NCBI RefSeq assembly: GCF_000149955.1
Contig: NC_030988.1
Coordinates: forward strand, 4,172,543 to 4,236,542
Reading direction: 5' to 3'
Length of the DNA: 64,000 nt
From: Fusarium oxysporum f. sp. lycopersici 4287
Lineage: Eukaryota > Ascomycota > Sordariomycetes > Hypocreales > Nectriaceae
Shown here: one piece after another, positions 54,991 to 64,000 of the stretch
How the letters are laid out: each line of letters opens with the position of its first letter
How positions within the stretch are numbered: position 1 is the first letter of the stretch
Made by a program: the position numbers and the translations under genes
Notes under the pieces: model-generated
What the model was told of the DNA's origin: nothing
The model's database searches: none
Seen by the model: only the letters and a program-made list of their open reading frames with translations

Positions 54991-56232
54991 ATGTCGGCCA
55001 AACACGCCGAGAGGACCATTAGCTACGCGTCTCCGGAGGATTGGGACTCCTGGTCCAACGAATTCAAGAAACTGGCGCACGCCTACGACCTGTGGCAGTA
55101 TATTGATCCAACCGATCGTATCCGATGGCCTCAGCGACCAGAACTTCCAGAAATCCGAGACTACCCCAGACAAGCAGATCCGGACGATCCCGATAGTGGC
55201 ACAATGACGCCCGGCTCAGATTACGTACCGCCCCGGCGAATCAGAGAGTTGACGTCTGAAGGAAGAGCGGAATACGAGCATGATATCAGGATCTACTCTC
55301 TGAAAGAAATGGCGTATAGAGAGACGAAGAAACAGGAGCAGAAGCTGGTCGAGTTTGTCCTCAAGACGGTCTCGGCCACGTATCAGAAAACATCCTGCGT
55401 CACGGGAGACCGATTAGACAAGTGGTATCAGGAGCTACGAAGATCTGGAGTGGTATACAACGAACGCCTTCGACCCGAAGCGCGCGACAAGTACCACAAA
55501 GCCGTACATACAGCCCCGAAGATCAACAAACTCAACGAGTGGGTCACGGAGTGGGAGACGACCATGGCCGAAGCGATCAGCAAGAAAGTCCCTGATGCCC
55601 TCGACGCGCAATGCTGGGCGGAAGACCTGAACCGAGCAATGTATCACGTCCTCCCCAGCTGGGCATCTACTTTCCGACAACACCGACGCCCTCAAATCCT
55701 CAATAATTCCCTCAACTATCGAGAGGTCGCTGCCGACATTCGATACGAAGCAAAAATGGCCAGCACCAGCGGAAGACCATCAGGAATCAAGAGAGGTGCA
55801 TTCATAGCCACATACGGCACTACATCTAGGGATGACAGACCTCCTATCACAGACCGCGATAACGACACTATTGAGGTCCAAGGAGGCGCTTCAGATTGGG
55901 CGACGGACGAAACATCCTATGCACATCGAGACACACGAAGTCAAGGCCGCGGGCGTAGAGCACGAGGCGGCGGAAGAGGAGTATCAACAAAACGAAAACG
56001 AGCAGAGACGACCGTCAATCCGAACCCGGATGGACCTACTTGTCGAGGATGTTTAGGTTTCCATGACTGGAGAGGCTGCTGGTACTTATTCCCAGCCCAG
56101 AAAGCCGAAGGATGGGAGCCCAACCAAGCGATACAACGATTAATAAATGACCGTCTCAAGAACGATACTGGTTTGGTGGAGGAAGTTAAACGATTGTCCA
56201 AAAGTAGAGACAGAACCACTCAGGACGAGTGA
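54991..56232 (+). CDS. Copia-2 Gag
   Basis: A 413-residue Gag with a helical N-terminal part (SPEDWDSWSNEFKKLAHAYD) and a basic region near 320-340. A non-canonical Cys/His knuckle follows (CRGCLGFHDWRGCW, ~353-366). It ends in TGA at 56230-56232, followed by C. Pol is open in the same frame directly after this codon, so a Gag-Pol fusion by stop-codon readthrough is likely. Confidence 0.88.
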   Translation: MSAKHAERTISYASPEDWDSWSNEFKKLAHAYDLWQYIDPTDRIRWPQRPELPEIRDYPRQADPDDPDSGTMTPGSDYVPPRRIRELTSEGRAEYEHDIRIYSLKEMAYRETKKQEQKLVEFVLKTVSATYQKTSCVTGDRLDKWYQELRRSGVVYNERLRPEARDKYHKAVHTAPKINKLNEWVTEWETTMAEAISKKVPDALDAQCWAEDLNRAMYHVLPSWASTFRQHRRPQILNNSLNYREVAADIRYEAKMASTSGRPSGIKRGAFIATYGTTSRDDRPPITDRDNDTIEVQGGASDWATDETSYAHRDTRSQGRGRRARGGGRGVSTKRKRAETTVNPNPDGPTCRGCLGFHDWRGCWYLFPAQKAEGWEPNQAIQRLINDRLKNDTGLVEEVKRLSKSRDRTTQDE

Positions 56233-59200
56233 CTTGGGCGGGGTATGGCACACGTCAAGGCAACCTACCTAGTGATGCACAACCTTATGGCAGCCTTCAA
56301 CTGTGCCCCCTACCCTCTTAGACATTCTGCCATCCTTGACTCTGGATCGACAATCCATATCTTCAATGAAGTATGCAGGTTCCTCAACTACCGACCGGCA
56401 CCGTCTGGAGACTTCGTCTACGCAGGGGAGTCACCAGTGGCCATTCACGGGTACGGGAACGTGGATATTCGCGTTCAAGGACCTCAAGGACCCTCTCTTC
56501 TCAGATTGCGAGATGTAGCTCATTGCATAAACTTTGCATGCAATATTGTGTCATACCGCCAGTTGCGGAAAAGGGGCTACTACTGGGATACCAAAGGGAA
56601 CAACAACCAAATCCGCAGGAAAGATGATTCAATCCTCTGCACATTGACGGACCATTTCGACCAGTACGTACTGGAGTACATCGACAAATCGACAACAGCA
56701 GCAGCGTTCCTAGCCAGACGGAAACAGTATGACTCGTGGAGTAAGCGTCCTCCTCGCAGTGGAAACGAAACCTTTTGGCACCTTCGACTTGGACACCCAG
56801 GACCTGAAGCACTCAAGCACCTCGTGGGCCAATGTCGGGGGGTGAAGATCAGAGGGATCTCCACGGTTGAGTGTGATGCTTGTGGAATGGCGAAGGTGAA
56901 GCGCCAAGTCCGTCGACAAAGACGAGTTCCACCTGAGAAGGCTGGAATCCGACTCGCTATTGATTTCCACGACATGAGTGGGGATCCAGGCTACACTTCA
57001 GCTATGCTGGTCACCGACCGTTACTCTGGCTATATCTGGGACTATTATCTTCCCGATCGAACTGCACCAACGCTTATCGGTGCACTTGAGCATCTACTCA
57101 GAACACTAGAGCGACAACTCCAGTGTAGGCCCGAAGTCATCGAGTGTGATAACGAGATCCCGGATAGTCACCAGGTAAGTGACTTCCTCAGTACCAAAAA
57201 CGGGATGCGCCTAGAGCCCTCCGCGCCATATGCCCAAAGTCAAAATGGCGGCGCAGAGCGCTCGGGGGGTGTGATCAAGGAGAAAGCTCGCGCGATGAGA
57301 GCTGGAGCAAAGCTGCCTTCGTTCCTTTGGGTTGAGATCTGGCGTGCTGCCGTATACCTATACAATAGGACACCCAAGTATATCTACAATTGGAAGACGC
57401 CATATGAGCGTTTCTACACTTACTTTGCCTTTAGGGACGGCGTGGTTGTCACGGAGCGTAAGCCCGATCAGACACACCTACGCGTGTATGGCTGTAAAGC
57501 CTTCGCGATGACGACCGATGCTTTGAAAAAGAAGAATCGGCGACAACGACTCAATCCCCGAGGGTGGATAGGATACCTGGTCGGGTATAACTCGACAAAC
57601 ATCTACAGGGTCTGGAATCCGTTGACCAACAAGGTCATCTCCACTAGAGACGTGATCTTCAACGAGAAGGAGACGTTCTCTGGGGATGTGCAACACCTCA
57701 AGGATGATTTAAAAGAACTAAACCAGGAAGAACTTATTCAGCATCTCACTGATGCTGAGGTCCCACAGGGATCTAGCATCAATCTGGATGCTTCTACCCA
57801 AGAAGAAGACGAGGAATTAAGCGCCTTGCCTGAAGGACTAGCGTTTGAGCGGGAGGCTGCCAGTTATCCACATAGAGGGTTTGAACGTGATCCCACGATT
57901 ACGCAGGGTGAGACTGGCAGGACACTAGTCGTAGGAGACCGCAATCGAGAAGAGTCTGACGGGACTGATCACCCCTACACGACCGCTCGATTCACTCCCT
58001 ACCTGACCCCGGAGACTTGCCCTCTACGGCCTGCTGCCCTTCTGGTCGCTACTATCAGAGAACCTCCCGCGAGGGAGGAGGGGGAAAAGCCCCCTCAGTT
58101 ACGAGCTGCCAAGATGGTGCATGTCCCACCTAGCGCTGGCACTTCCCCGGGACGAGACGGCGCAAATGGAGCCTCTCGTGTCATTTCAACTCCGAGCAGT
58201 TACTGGGAGGCCGCATTTAATGCCGGTCGACTTGCATCTGTGAAAGGGACCTGGAATGGCAAGGTGGTGAGTAAGCGGAAGCTTGAGAAGCAGGCGAGCT
58301 CGGCCAGCTGCCACCCTGATAGCAGAGAACCTCAGTCTACGGGAAGCCATGGGAAATCTACTAAGCTGATGGATTCTCCCAATCGCAAAACACAATCTGC
58401 AAAGCTGACAGACTTAGGTGACGGCCAACGCCGAATACACCGGCGAGACATGCCAATATTGCCAAAAAGGCATAAAGACCTCAAGAACCATCCACTAGGT
58501 GACCTATTCCGCGAGGCAGAAAAGACTCATCTTGAAAGTCATAAAGAAATGCGCTCCTGGCGTGAGGTTCAGAGAGAAGAAGCCGCAGGCAAGGAACTCC
58601 TGGACTGCATGTGGGTTTATGTGTACAAGTTCGACAAGCACGGATGGTTCACCAAGTGCAAGGCCCGGCTCGTTGTACGAGGCGATCAACAGGCCAAGTC
58701 GACACACGAGGATACCTATGCATCCACACTTGCCGGCAGATCTTTCCGAACACTCATGGCTATAGCTGCTCGCTTTGATTTAGAACTTCTCCAGTATGAT
58801 GTCGTCAACGCCTTTGTCAATGCTGAACTGAAGCAGGACGTCTACATGCGGATGCCCGGAGGCTACCGAAAGCCTGGCCTGATTCTCAAACTTCAGAAAG
58901 CACTCTACGGTTTGCGCCAGTCACCATTACTTTGGCAAAAGGAACTAACCACCACCCTTACGAACATTGGGTTCAAGTCTGTACCTCACGAGCCATGCTG
59001 TCTCTCGAAAGGAGGAATATTGATATTCTTCTATGTGGACGACCTCATTGTTGCCTACGAGAAGACCAATCAAAAATCGGTCGAATGGACAATAGGCAAG
59101 CTTCGAGAAAAATACCAACTCTCTGGAGGAGATACGCTACAGTGGTTTCTTGGAATTGAGATTATTCGCGACCGAAACCAACGTCTGATTTGGCTGTCGC

Positions 59201-60084
59201 AATCGTCATTCGTGGATAAGATCACTAGTCATTTTAGGATTCAACGGGGAAAGCCTTCCCTCACTCCAATGACCACAAAAGAACTTCTTCCGAACGAAGA
59301 GCGGGCATCAACAGCGTCAATACAGCAGTATCAACGCAAGACCGGATCAGTGCTCTACCTGGCAGTAATCACTCGACCTGATATTGCCTTTGCTGTTTCT
59401 CGACTTTGTCGATTCAACATGAACCCGAGCGATGATCACCATGAGGCCTTGGACCACCTATTCCGGTATCTGCAAAACACCAGGGCACTCGCACTACAAC
59501 TCGGCGGAACAGACACTTTTGATGTGTACAGTGACGCTTCCTTTGCCGACAACACAATCGATCGGAAGAGCTCACAAGCCTACGTGATGAAGCTATTTGG
59601 AGGGACTATTGGATGGCGCGCCAACAAGCAGGACACCGTGACTACCTCTACAACAGAGGCGGAGTTGCTGGCACTTGCGCAGGCTGCGAAGGAGTCCATG
59701 TTCATCTCCAGGTTAATCACCGAGCTCGGCGTGACCCTTGACAACAGAAGCATTATCATTCAGTGCGATAACGCGCAGACCATTCGGCTTATTAATTCCG
59801 ACGTGGCGCTCCTGCAGACCAAACTTCGACACGTCGACATCCATAACCACTGGCTACGCCAGGAAGCACTCGCTAACCGGATCTCGGTCCGGCATACTCC
59901 CACCACCGAGATGATTGCGGACGGCCTCACGAAGGCATTACCCGCTCAGCAGTTCCAGAAGTTCGTCACACAGGTTGGCCTAGTTGATATCAAGGACAGG
60001 ATTCAAGAGAGAAGGACCAAGGAACTCACTGCGGAGGGCTTTGTCAGAACAGGGGAACATCTCGATGGAGGAAGAGCCGAATAA
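56233..60084 (+). CDS. Copia-2 Pol
   Basis: The frame is open from just after the Gag stop; the first ATG is 56245 (1279 residues). Domains in order: protease (AILDSGSTIHIF), GAG-pre-integrase (FWHLRLGHPGPEALKHL), integrase (AIDFHDMSGD, ECDNEIPDSHQ, NGGAERSGG), RT (CKARLVVRGDQQ, YDVVNAFVNAEL, FFYVDDLIVAY) and RNase H (VYSDASFADN, STTEAELLAL). No disabling mutation seen. The integrase-RT linker (about residues 490-740) is long and low in complexity. It is a different lineage from Copia-A, with little similarity outside catalytic motifs. Confidence 0.92.
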   Translation, partial: LGRGMAHVKATYLVMHNLMAAFNCAPYPLRHSAILDSGSTIHIFNEVCRFLNYRPAPSGDFVYAGESPVAIHGYGNVDIRVQGPQGPSLLRLRDVAHCINFACNIVSYRQLRKRGYYWDTKGNNNQIRRKDDSILCTLTDHFDQYVLEYIDKSTTAAAFLARRKQYDSWSKRPPRSGNETFWHLRLGHPGPEALKHLVGQCRGVKIRGISTVECDACGMAKVKRQVRRQRRVPPEKAGIRLAIDFHDMSGDPGYTSAMLVTDRYSGYIWDYYLPDRTAPTLIGALEHLLRTLERQLQCRPEVIECDNEIPDSHQVSDFLSTKNGMRLEPSAPYAQSQNGGAERSGGVIKEKARAMRAGAKLPSFLWVEIWRAAVYLYNRTPKYIYNWKTPYERFYTYFAFRDGVVVTERKPDQTHLRVYGCKAFAMTTDALKKKNRRQRLNPRGWIGYLVGYNSTNIYRVWNPLTNKVISTRDVIFNEKETFSGDVQHLKDDLKELNQEELIQHLTDAEVPQGSSINLDASTQEEDEELSALPEGLAFEREAASYPHRGFERDPTITQGETGRTLVVGDRNREESDGTDHPYTTARFTPYLTPETCPLRPAALLVATIREPPAREEGEKPPQLRAAKMVHVPPSAGTSPGRDGANGASRVISTPSSYWEAAFNAGRLASVKGTWNGKVVSKRKLEKQASSASCHPDSREPQSTGSHGKSTKLMDSPNRKTQSAKLTDLGDGQRRIHRRDMPILPKRHKDLKNHPLGDLFREAEKTHLESHKEMRSWREVQREEAAGKELLDCMWVYVYKFDKHGWFTKCKARLVVRGDQQAKSTHEDTYASTLAGRSFRTLMAIAARFDLELLQYDVVNAFVNAELKQDVYMRMPGGYRKPGLILKLQKALYGLRQSPLLWQKELTTTLTNIGFKSVPHEPCCLSKGGILIFFYVDDLIVAYEKTNQKSVEWTIGKLREKYQLSGGDTLQWFLGIEIIRDRNQRLIWLSQSSFVDKITSHFRIQRGKPSLTPMTTKELLPNEERASTASIQQYQRKTGSVLYLAVITRPDIAFAVSRLCRFNMNPSDDHHEALDHLFRYLQNTRALALQLGGTDTFDVYSDASFADNTIDRKSSQAYVMKLFGGTIGWRANKQDTVTTSTTEAELLALAQAAKESMFISRLITELGVTLDNRSIIIQCDNAQTIRLINSDVALLQTKLRHVDIHNHWLRQEALANRISVRHTPTTEMIADGLTKALPAQQFQKFVTQVGLVDIKDRIQERRTKELTAEGFVRTGEHLDGGRAE

Positions 60085-60163
60085 GGGATCGGAAGGATGG
60101 CCAACCTGACAATAGGAATACGGACTGCACAGACTGAACCACGATGGCCAGTCTGGGGGGGTG

Positions 60164-60313
60164 TGTTGAACAGGTGCTGGGGCCTCACGTGCAAGCAGGG
60201 ATACTTTAAGATTACAGCCGAAATGGTAAAACTTCTAAGGGGCAGATTTCAACAGAACACAACATGAATACACCAATTCACATCAATGAACCGAATACAC
60301 GTAATGTCTGACA
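60164..60313 (+). repeat. Copia-2 3' LTR
   Basis: Same 150 bp as the 5' LTR. Preceded by a purine tract CTGGGGGGGTG (60153-60163). Confidence 0.95.
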
Positions 60314-62153
60314 ATTTCCCCACCACCCCGTACACCCCTAGACCCCGCACACCTGTGATAACCTCACATCGGGATCTGTAGATGACTGCAATCAATTATA
60401 CAACAACGAGTATTTATTCAATTAAGCTAAGATTTTGGATACTGATTAAAGAACGTCCTCTCAATTGTCAGTGTTTTTGGCGGCTTTTTTTTCCGTAGTT
60501 TTCGTCTGTTTTCCTCAATCTGATGTAAGACATTCCTTTCGGCTTGATCTCGTGCTGTGATGATCTGTTCAATCTCAGGAAAAGCTTGGTTAGGGTCAAA
60601 TTGAACGGGGACTCGACCTGTAGGAGCCTTTGCGGCTGCTGACGCTCTGAGAACAGCTTTTTCCTCTTCCAGGCGCTGTATTTGACTGTTCTTGTTATCA
60701 ATGGACTTCATCGCCTTCTTCAGGATACATTTAAAGTCGCGAATTGACGGATTTCCGTCTTTTTGAGCCTCTTGGAGCTGTTTTTCAATATCATGACTTC
60801 CTTGAGGCGTTCCCCACACGGTCTCGGAAGTGACTTGCACCTTCCTTGGTGTTGTAGGCCCTTGAAATGACTTGCGTTTCTTCTCTTTGGGCTTCAAAGA
60901 CTTTAACGCCTTCTGTATATTGATTGGGAAGAGACCAGTGGCTAAAAAGCCACTCATTATGTTCCTCCGAGTCAGGGCTTTCCGGGAAGCCTCTTCATAA
61001 GCTTTTAGGAATAGTTGTTGCTGATGTGGTGAGGTCGCTTCGTATGACGCCCAAAATCGGGTCAATTGGCGATAGTACCGTTTTAACGGTCCAAATACCG
61101 CAACATCGAGCGGCTGTGTAATATGTGAAGAATGTGAGGGTAACCAAGAGAGCCAAATCTTGTTCAACCAAGCCTTTTTCATCAATTCTGCTGTTATGTG
61201 TGACTTATGCTGGTCCATAACTAAAAGTCTCCATTGGGACGGGTCTGACGGCGTAGTCTCAGGTATAAATACCTCCATAAACCATTTGAGGAAGATATCA
61301 GCGTTGGACCAGCCCGAAGAACTCGTAGTGTACTTCCAATCAGGGAAAACGCTCGGAAACCACTGTCCTTGGAGGTTTTCTCCCTTAAAAACGACCGTCG
61401 GGGTGAGACGCCGACCGTCTGCTGATATAGACTCCAATATCGAGCTCCAAGTCGAATTGTCTGACTTTATACGCTCTGAACTAGGAGTCATGACGGTCCC
61501 GGCCACAGTCCCGCCGTTGGTTTCCCCCAGTTGGACCCCAGTCTCGTCTATGTTATACGAATTTGACCGCAAGATCTTCTTGGACTCGATAACATAGCTG
61601 AGACCGTTATAGTACTCCGTAAGCATCTCCTCTGTGATGCAACGCTTCCTTGCAGCATCTATGACTCTCGATGGCTTCATTTCTATTGTCTCATGGCGTG
61701 ATACGAATCTGTCGACCCAGTTCTTGCCGATATACGAGACGTCCCCGTTGACGGCGGACAAGGCTTGTGCAAAGTCGTGTATTTCCTGCCTTGTCAGAGG
61801 CTGAAAAGCGCGCTCTCTTTGGATAATATAGTTAACAAGGTCATCCTCCTGCACGACCGTTAGCGACAGGTCTTTCTGATGTGCCGTTCTGATGTCTTGG
61901 CCGCCGGCGCATCGATCTTTCAAAGTCGATAGTTTAATCGAATGTTTTCGCGCCGAAGCTCGCAAACCTATCAATTTTTGGTCCTCTACTGCTAATTGCA
62001 TCCTATATTCATAATCTGACACTTGCGAATTCATTTCCGTTGACAGAAAAAAAAAGGATTTAATTTGAATTTTACAGAAGAGAGTGAAGTGGCTTGTTGT
62101 GATGACGCGTCGATGGTGTTGAGGTGTGCGGGGTCTAGGGGTGTACGGGGTGG
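60314..62153 (-). mobile_element. pogo/Fot-D element with both ends hit by Copia insertions
   Basis: Left TIR CCCCACCACCCCGTACACCC (about 60316-60354); right TIR AGGTGTGCGGGGTCTAGGGG (62122-62153), the inverse. Copia-2 sits at its left tip, where the target TA and the first TIR bases are preserved at 54763-54768. Copia-A copy 2 begins at 62154, cutting the right TIR before its last ~8-10 bases. Confidence 0.88.
60427..62034 (-). CDS. pogo/Fot-D transposase, apparently intact
   Basis: 535 residues in one frame. N-terminal psq-type HTH (IGLRASARKHSIKLSTLKDR, ~22-41) and CENP-B/Tc5 region (VNYIIQRERAFQPLTRQEIH). Catalytic core: YNIDETGVQLG (~160), LLVMDQHKSH (~270) and ITQPLDVAVFGPLKRYY (~305). 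The C-terminus is Lys-rich with a coiled-coil-like stretch (NKNSQIQRLEEEKAVLRASA). Length is as expected for Fot1-type enzymes (~540 residues). The protein seems functional, but its own TIRs are disrupted, so it might act only on other copies. Confidence 0.92.
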   Translation of the reverse strand: MNSQVSDYEYRMQLAVEDQKLIGLRASARKHSIKLSTLKDRCAGGQDIRTAHQKDLSLTVVQEDDLVNYIIQRERAFQPLTRQEIHDFAQALSAVNGDVSYIGKNWVDRFVSRHETIEMKPSRVIDAARKRCITEEMLTEYYNGLSYVIESKKILRSNSYNIDETGVQLGETNGGTVAGTVMTPSSERIKSDNSTWSSILESISADGRRLTPTVVFKGENLQGQWFPSVFPDWKYTTSSSGWSNADIFLKWFMEVFIPETTPSDPSQWRLLVMDQHKSHITAELMKKAWLNKIWLSWLPSHSSHITQPLDVAVFGPLKRYYRQLTRFWASYEATSPHQQQLFLKAYEEASRKALTRRNIMSGFLATGLFPINIQKALKSLKPKEKKRKSFQGPTTPRKVQVTSETVWGTPQGSHDIEKQLQEAQKDGNPSIRDFKCILKKAMKSIDNKNSQIQRLEEEKAVLRASAAAKAPTGRVPVQFDPNQAFPEIEQIITARDQAERNVLHQIEENRRKLRKKKPPKTLTIERTFFNQYPKS

Positions 62154-62347
62154 TGTTGGAAAATCCGGGAATCCCCTTCCCTTCAGGATTCAGACTGTTA
62201 GTCTGAAAGTCCTAGATTTAAAGTTCAAAGTCCTAGATACAATCATCTAGAGATATAAACCCGAGAATAACTCTCAGCTCAATAATGAACAACCAAGTTT
62301 CATAAAAATACATTTTCACCCAGCACTACTGCGCAATATAAACAACA
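62154..62347 (+). repeat. Copia-A copy 2 5' LTR (194 bp)
   Basis: TGTTGGAAAATCCGG to ATAAACAACA. The preceding GGTGG is the candidate target duplication; its partner lies beyond the window. Confidence 0.93.
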
Positions 62348-62360
62348 GGTTATGAGCCCG
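62348..62360 (+). promoter_or_regulatory. Copia-A copy 2 primer-binding site
   Basis: GGTTATGAGCCCG, identical to copy 1 (tRNA-iMet anticodon arm). Confidence 0.8.
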
Positions 62361-62421
62361 GGTTAGCAAACACCGGGTTTCTCTTCTGAATCAAAGAACC
62401 AAACTTTAACTTCAACTCAAG

Positions 62422-64000
62422 ATGACGTCACGACGAGCCCCACCTTCCACCATGCGAACTCGCAACACAATCAGAGTATCGCCTGCATCCGAATCGTCGC
62501 AACCTGGTGCTTCAGGTCAAGACCACACACCATCCTCAATGTATGACAGTACCACGGTCATCTCTGAAAAGAATACTCTTTTCCTTCCGCAAGAGCTCAA
62601 GCTAGGCGGCCCCTCCAATTGGGAGCAATATTGCCCAGCTCAGAAGGCCATTCTTCGGATCAATGGCCTCGAAGATGCTGTCTTTGGTGATTACCCTCCC
62701 GAGGAACAGCAGACTATGGATCAAAAGATCAGGGCGGCAAAAGCTGCCGTCTCCATCCGAGGTAACTGCACTGGAGAAGCACTCAGTCAACTAGTCGGGA
62801 TTGAGAATCCCCAGGAGATGTTCAACCTTCTCCAGGCCTATTGTATTGGCACGGGCCCAGTTCTTCTGCAGACAACACTTTACCAGTTCATCCGGATCAA
62901 AACAAGCTCTTACGAGACAATTCCACAATTTAATGTCGACTTTGAACGACTCGTCAAACTTCTCCTCGAGCAGAAAGAACCAATCTCAGATACCCTCAAA
63001 AAGGTTGTTTATCTGACTGCCTGCGAGAACGAGTACCCTGACTGGACTGCCAGACAGCGCGCTCTCCTACGCTCGGAGCATCCGCCAACACTACGATCAA
63101 TGCAGCAAGATCTCATTGATGAAAACAGGTCATCAGATGATGATGACAGTCATGGTACTGCCTCCACGTACTGGGCTCACAGTAAAAAGACTGGAAGGAA
63201 GGGCCCGGCCGCAAGAAAGCAAGAGGCAAGTGGCCGGAGGAGAGGATCTTCAAAGAACCAGCGAGCCGCGAACAAGTCTAGCCAGGAAACCAATCATCGA
63301 GTCGGCAAGAACAAGGAACATACCTGCACGAACTGCAAGAAGAGAGGACATCATGAAAATGATTGTTGGTTCGCCCATAAGGATAAGCGACCCGACTGGG
63401 CAGTCCGTCTCGCCAAGGAACTCATGGAGCATGATCTTCAACGCGACAGCACCAAGAATCTCCATATCAAGGAATCAAATCACATGACAGTTGAGCGATC
63501 TTTTCTGATTCTTGAAGACAGCGTCTCAGACGAGCTACCTATGGACAATACAGAGACGTGTAAAGTCTCCCTTGATAACATCTCTTCAACCGCAGAATGG
63601 CTGTTCGACACAGGTTCATCAGTCCACATCTGCAACGACCAAAGCCTATTCACAGAACTGCAGCCTGCAACCCGAACGGTCCTCGTTACGGGCGGTGGGA
63701 AGGTGTACCCATTCGGTAAGGGGACAGTCAAAATTTGCTTCATAAACAAATGGGGTGAGCAGGTCACAATTAACCTCAAAGACACGCTGTTCATCCCTGA
63801 GTTTCCGGTAAATGTCATGTCAGGACTCAGGCTATACAAGAACGGCGGCTAGATAGACGGGAACGACATGTACGACCCAACAGGAGATGTCTTTGGTCTC
63901 CTCCGCATAGGAAGGGACGGTCTGTACGTGAACACTGAGGTCGGAAAGACTACTGTTTCAAACCAGGCCGTCTCGGAACTCCAGCCAGAACCATGCAATC
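62422..64000 (+). pseudogene. Copia-A copy 2 gag-pol with nonsense codon (partial)
   Basis: Nearly identical to the copy 1 polyprotein from MTSRRAP onward, with Gag, knuckle and protease present. At 63850-63852 TAG replaces the Trp codon of copy 1 (KNGG-W-IDGND). The same frame continues open to the window edge. A further difference at 63950 gives AVSELQ instead of AAWELQ. The stop truncates the product before integrase, so this copy is probably not autonomous. Confidence 0.88.

Larger units (their letters stand above)
54769..60313 (+). mobile_element. Copia-2 LTR retrotransposon, complete
   Basis: LTRs 54769-54918 and 60164-60313 (150 bp each) look identical by eye. The target duplication ATTTC flanks both ends (54764-54768, 60314-60318). 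Primer-binding site, gag, pol and a purine tract are in order. The insertion lies 1-2 bp from the left end of pogo/Fot-D. Identical LTRs suggest a young insertion. Confidence 0.95.
62154..64000 (+). mobile_element. Copia-A copy 2 (runs off the window)
   Basis: 5' LTR 62154-62347, primer-binding site, and gag with the first part of pol up to the window end. Same family as 16482-22050. Confidence 0.95.

Noticed and set aside
1..64000. mimp-type miniature elements
   Set aside because: I looked for the conserved mimp TIR by eye and did not find it; a motif search would be decisive.
1..64000. Starship-type tyrosine recombinase (DUF3435) or Helitron
   Set aside because: No frame shows the expected catalytic motifs, so the duplicated module cannot be assigned to these.

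Overview
The window looks like a transposon-rich accessory or lineage-specific region of a filamentous ascomycete, most likely a Fusarium. This is inferred from short 47-100 nt introns with GTAHGT/CTRAY/YAG signals, a CFEM gene, FHA-kinase and Cdc2-like genes, and the mix of pogo/Fot-like, hAT, Mutator (Hop-like), piggyBac, Copia and LINE sequences. I see no bacterial-type operons, CRISPR arrays or rRNA genes. A run of 793 Ns (16544-17336) marks an assembly gap.

Layout. 1-5.3 kb: the 3' part of a small protein kinase, an ankyrin relic, a basic hypothetical protein, and divergently an FHA-type protein kinase with two introns. 6.2-11.3 kb: two hAT elements, the first with a long open transposase and the second shattered. 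11.4-14.0 kb: a glycogen-targeting PP1 regulatory subunit (CBM21 plus RVxF) and a Rossmann-fold NAD(P)-binding protein. 14.6-22.1 kb: a pogo/Fot element whose right terminal inverted repeat (TIR) carries a complete Copia element. 22.2-25.5, 30.4-31.7 and 52.6-54.8 kb: three copies of a duplicated module, each with an intact 173-residue membrane-anchored RING-H2 gene. Between them are piggyBac, hAT and MULE copies in various states of decay, and an alcohol dehydrogenase stump. 38.1-38.8 kb: a four-exon CFEM/GPI protein. 42.3-46.0 kb: a Cdc2/CDK1 paralogue and a second PP1 targeting subunit. 46.6-52.5 kb: a hAT element split by a solo LTR, then two pogo fragments. 54.8-64.0 kb: Copia-2, an intact pogo/Fot element and a second Copia-A, each retroelement sitting in one end of the pogo element.

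The host-type genes are biased to signalling: three kinases, two PP1 targeting subunits and three RING-H2 proteins. Most are intact although surrounded by broken transposons, so they look like functional accessory cargo rather than debris. The most notable are the CDK1 paralogue, which lacks both inhibitory phosphosites (Ala14 and Cys15 in place of Thr and Tyr), and the RING-H2 family, whose three members keep exactly the same exon lengths (137/210/175 nt). Coordinates of spliced genes come from manual reading of splice signals and have not been checked against transcripts.
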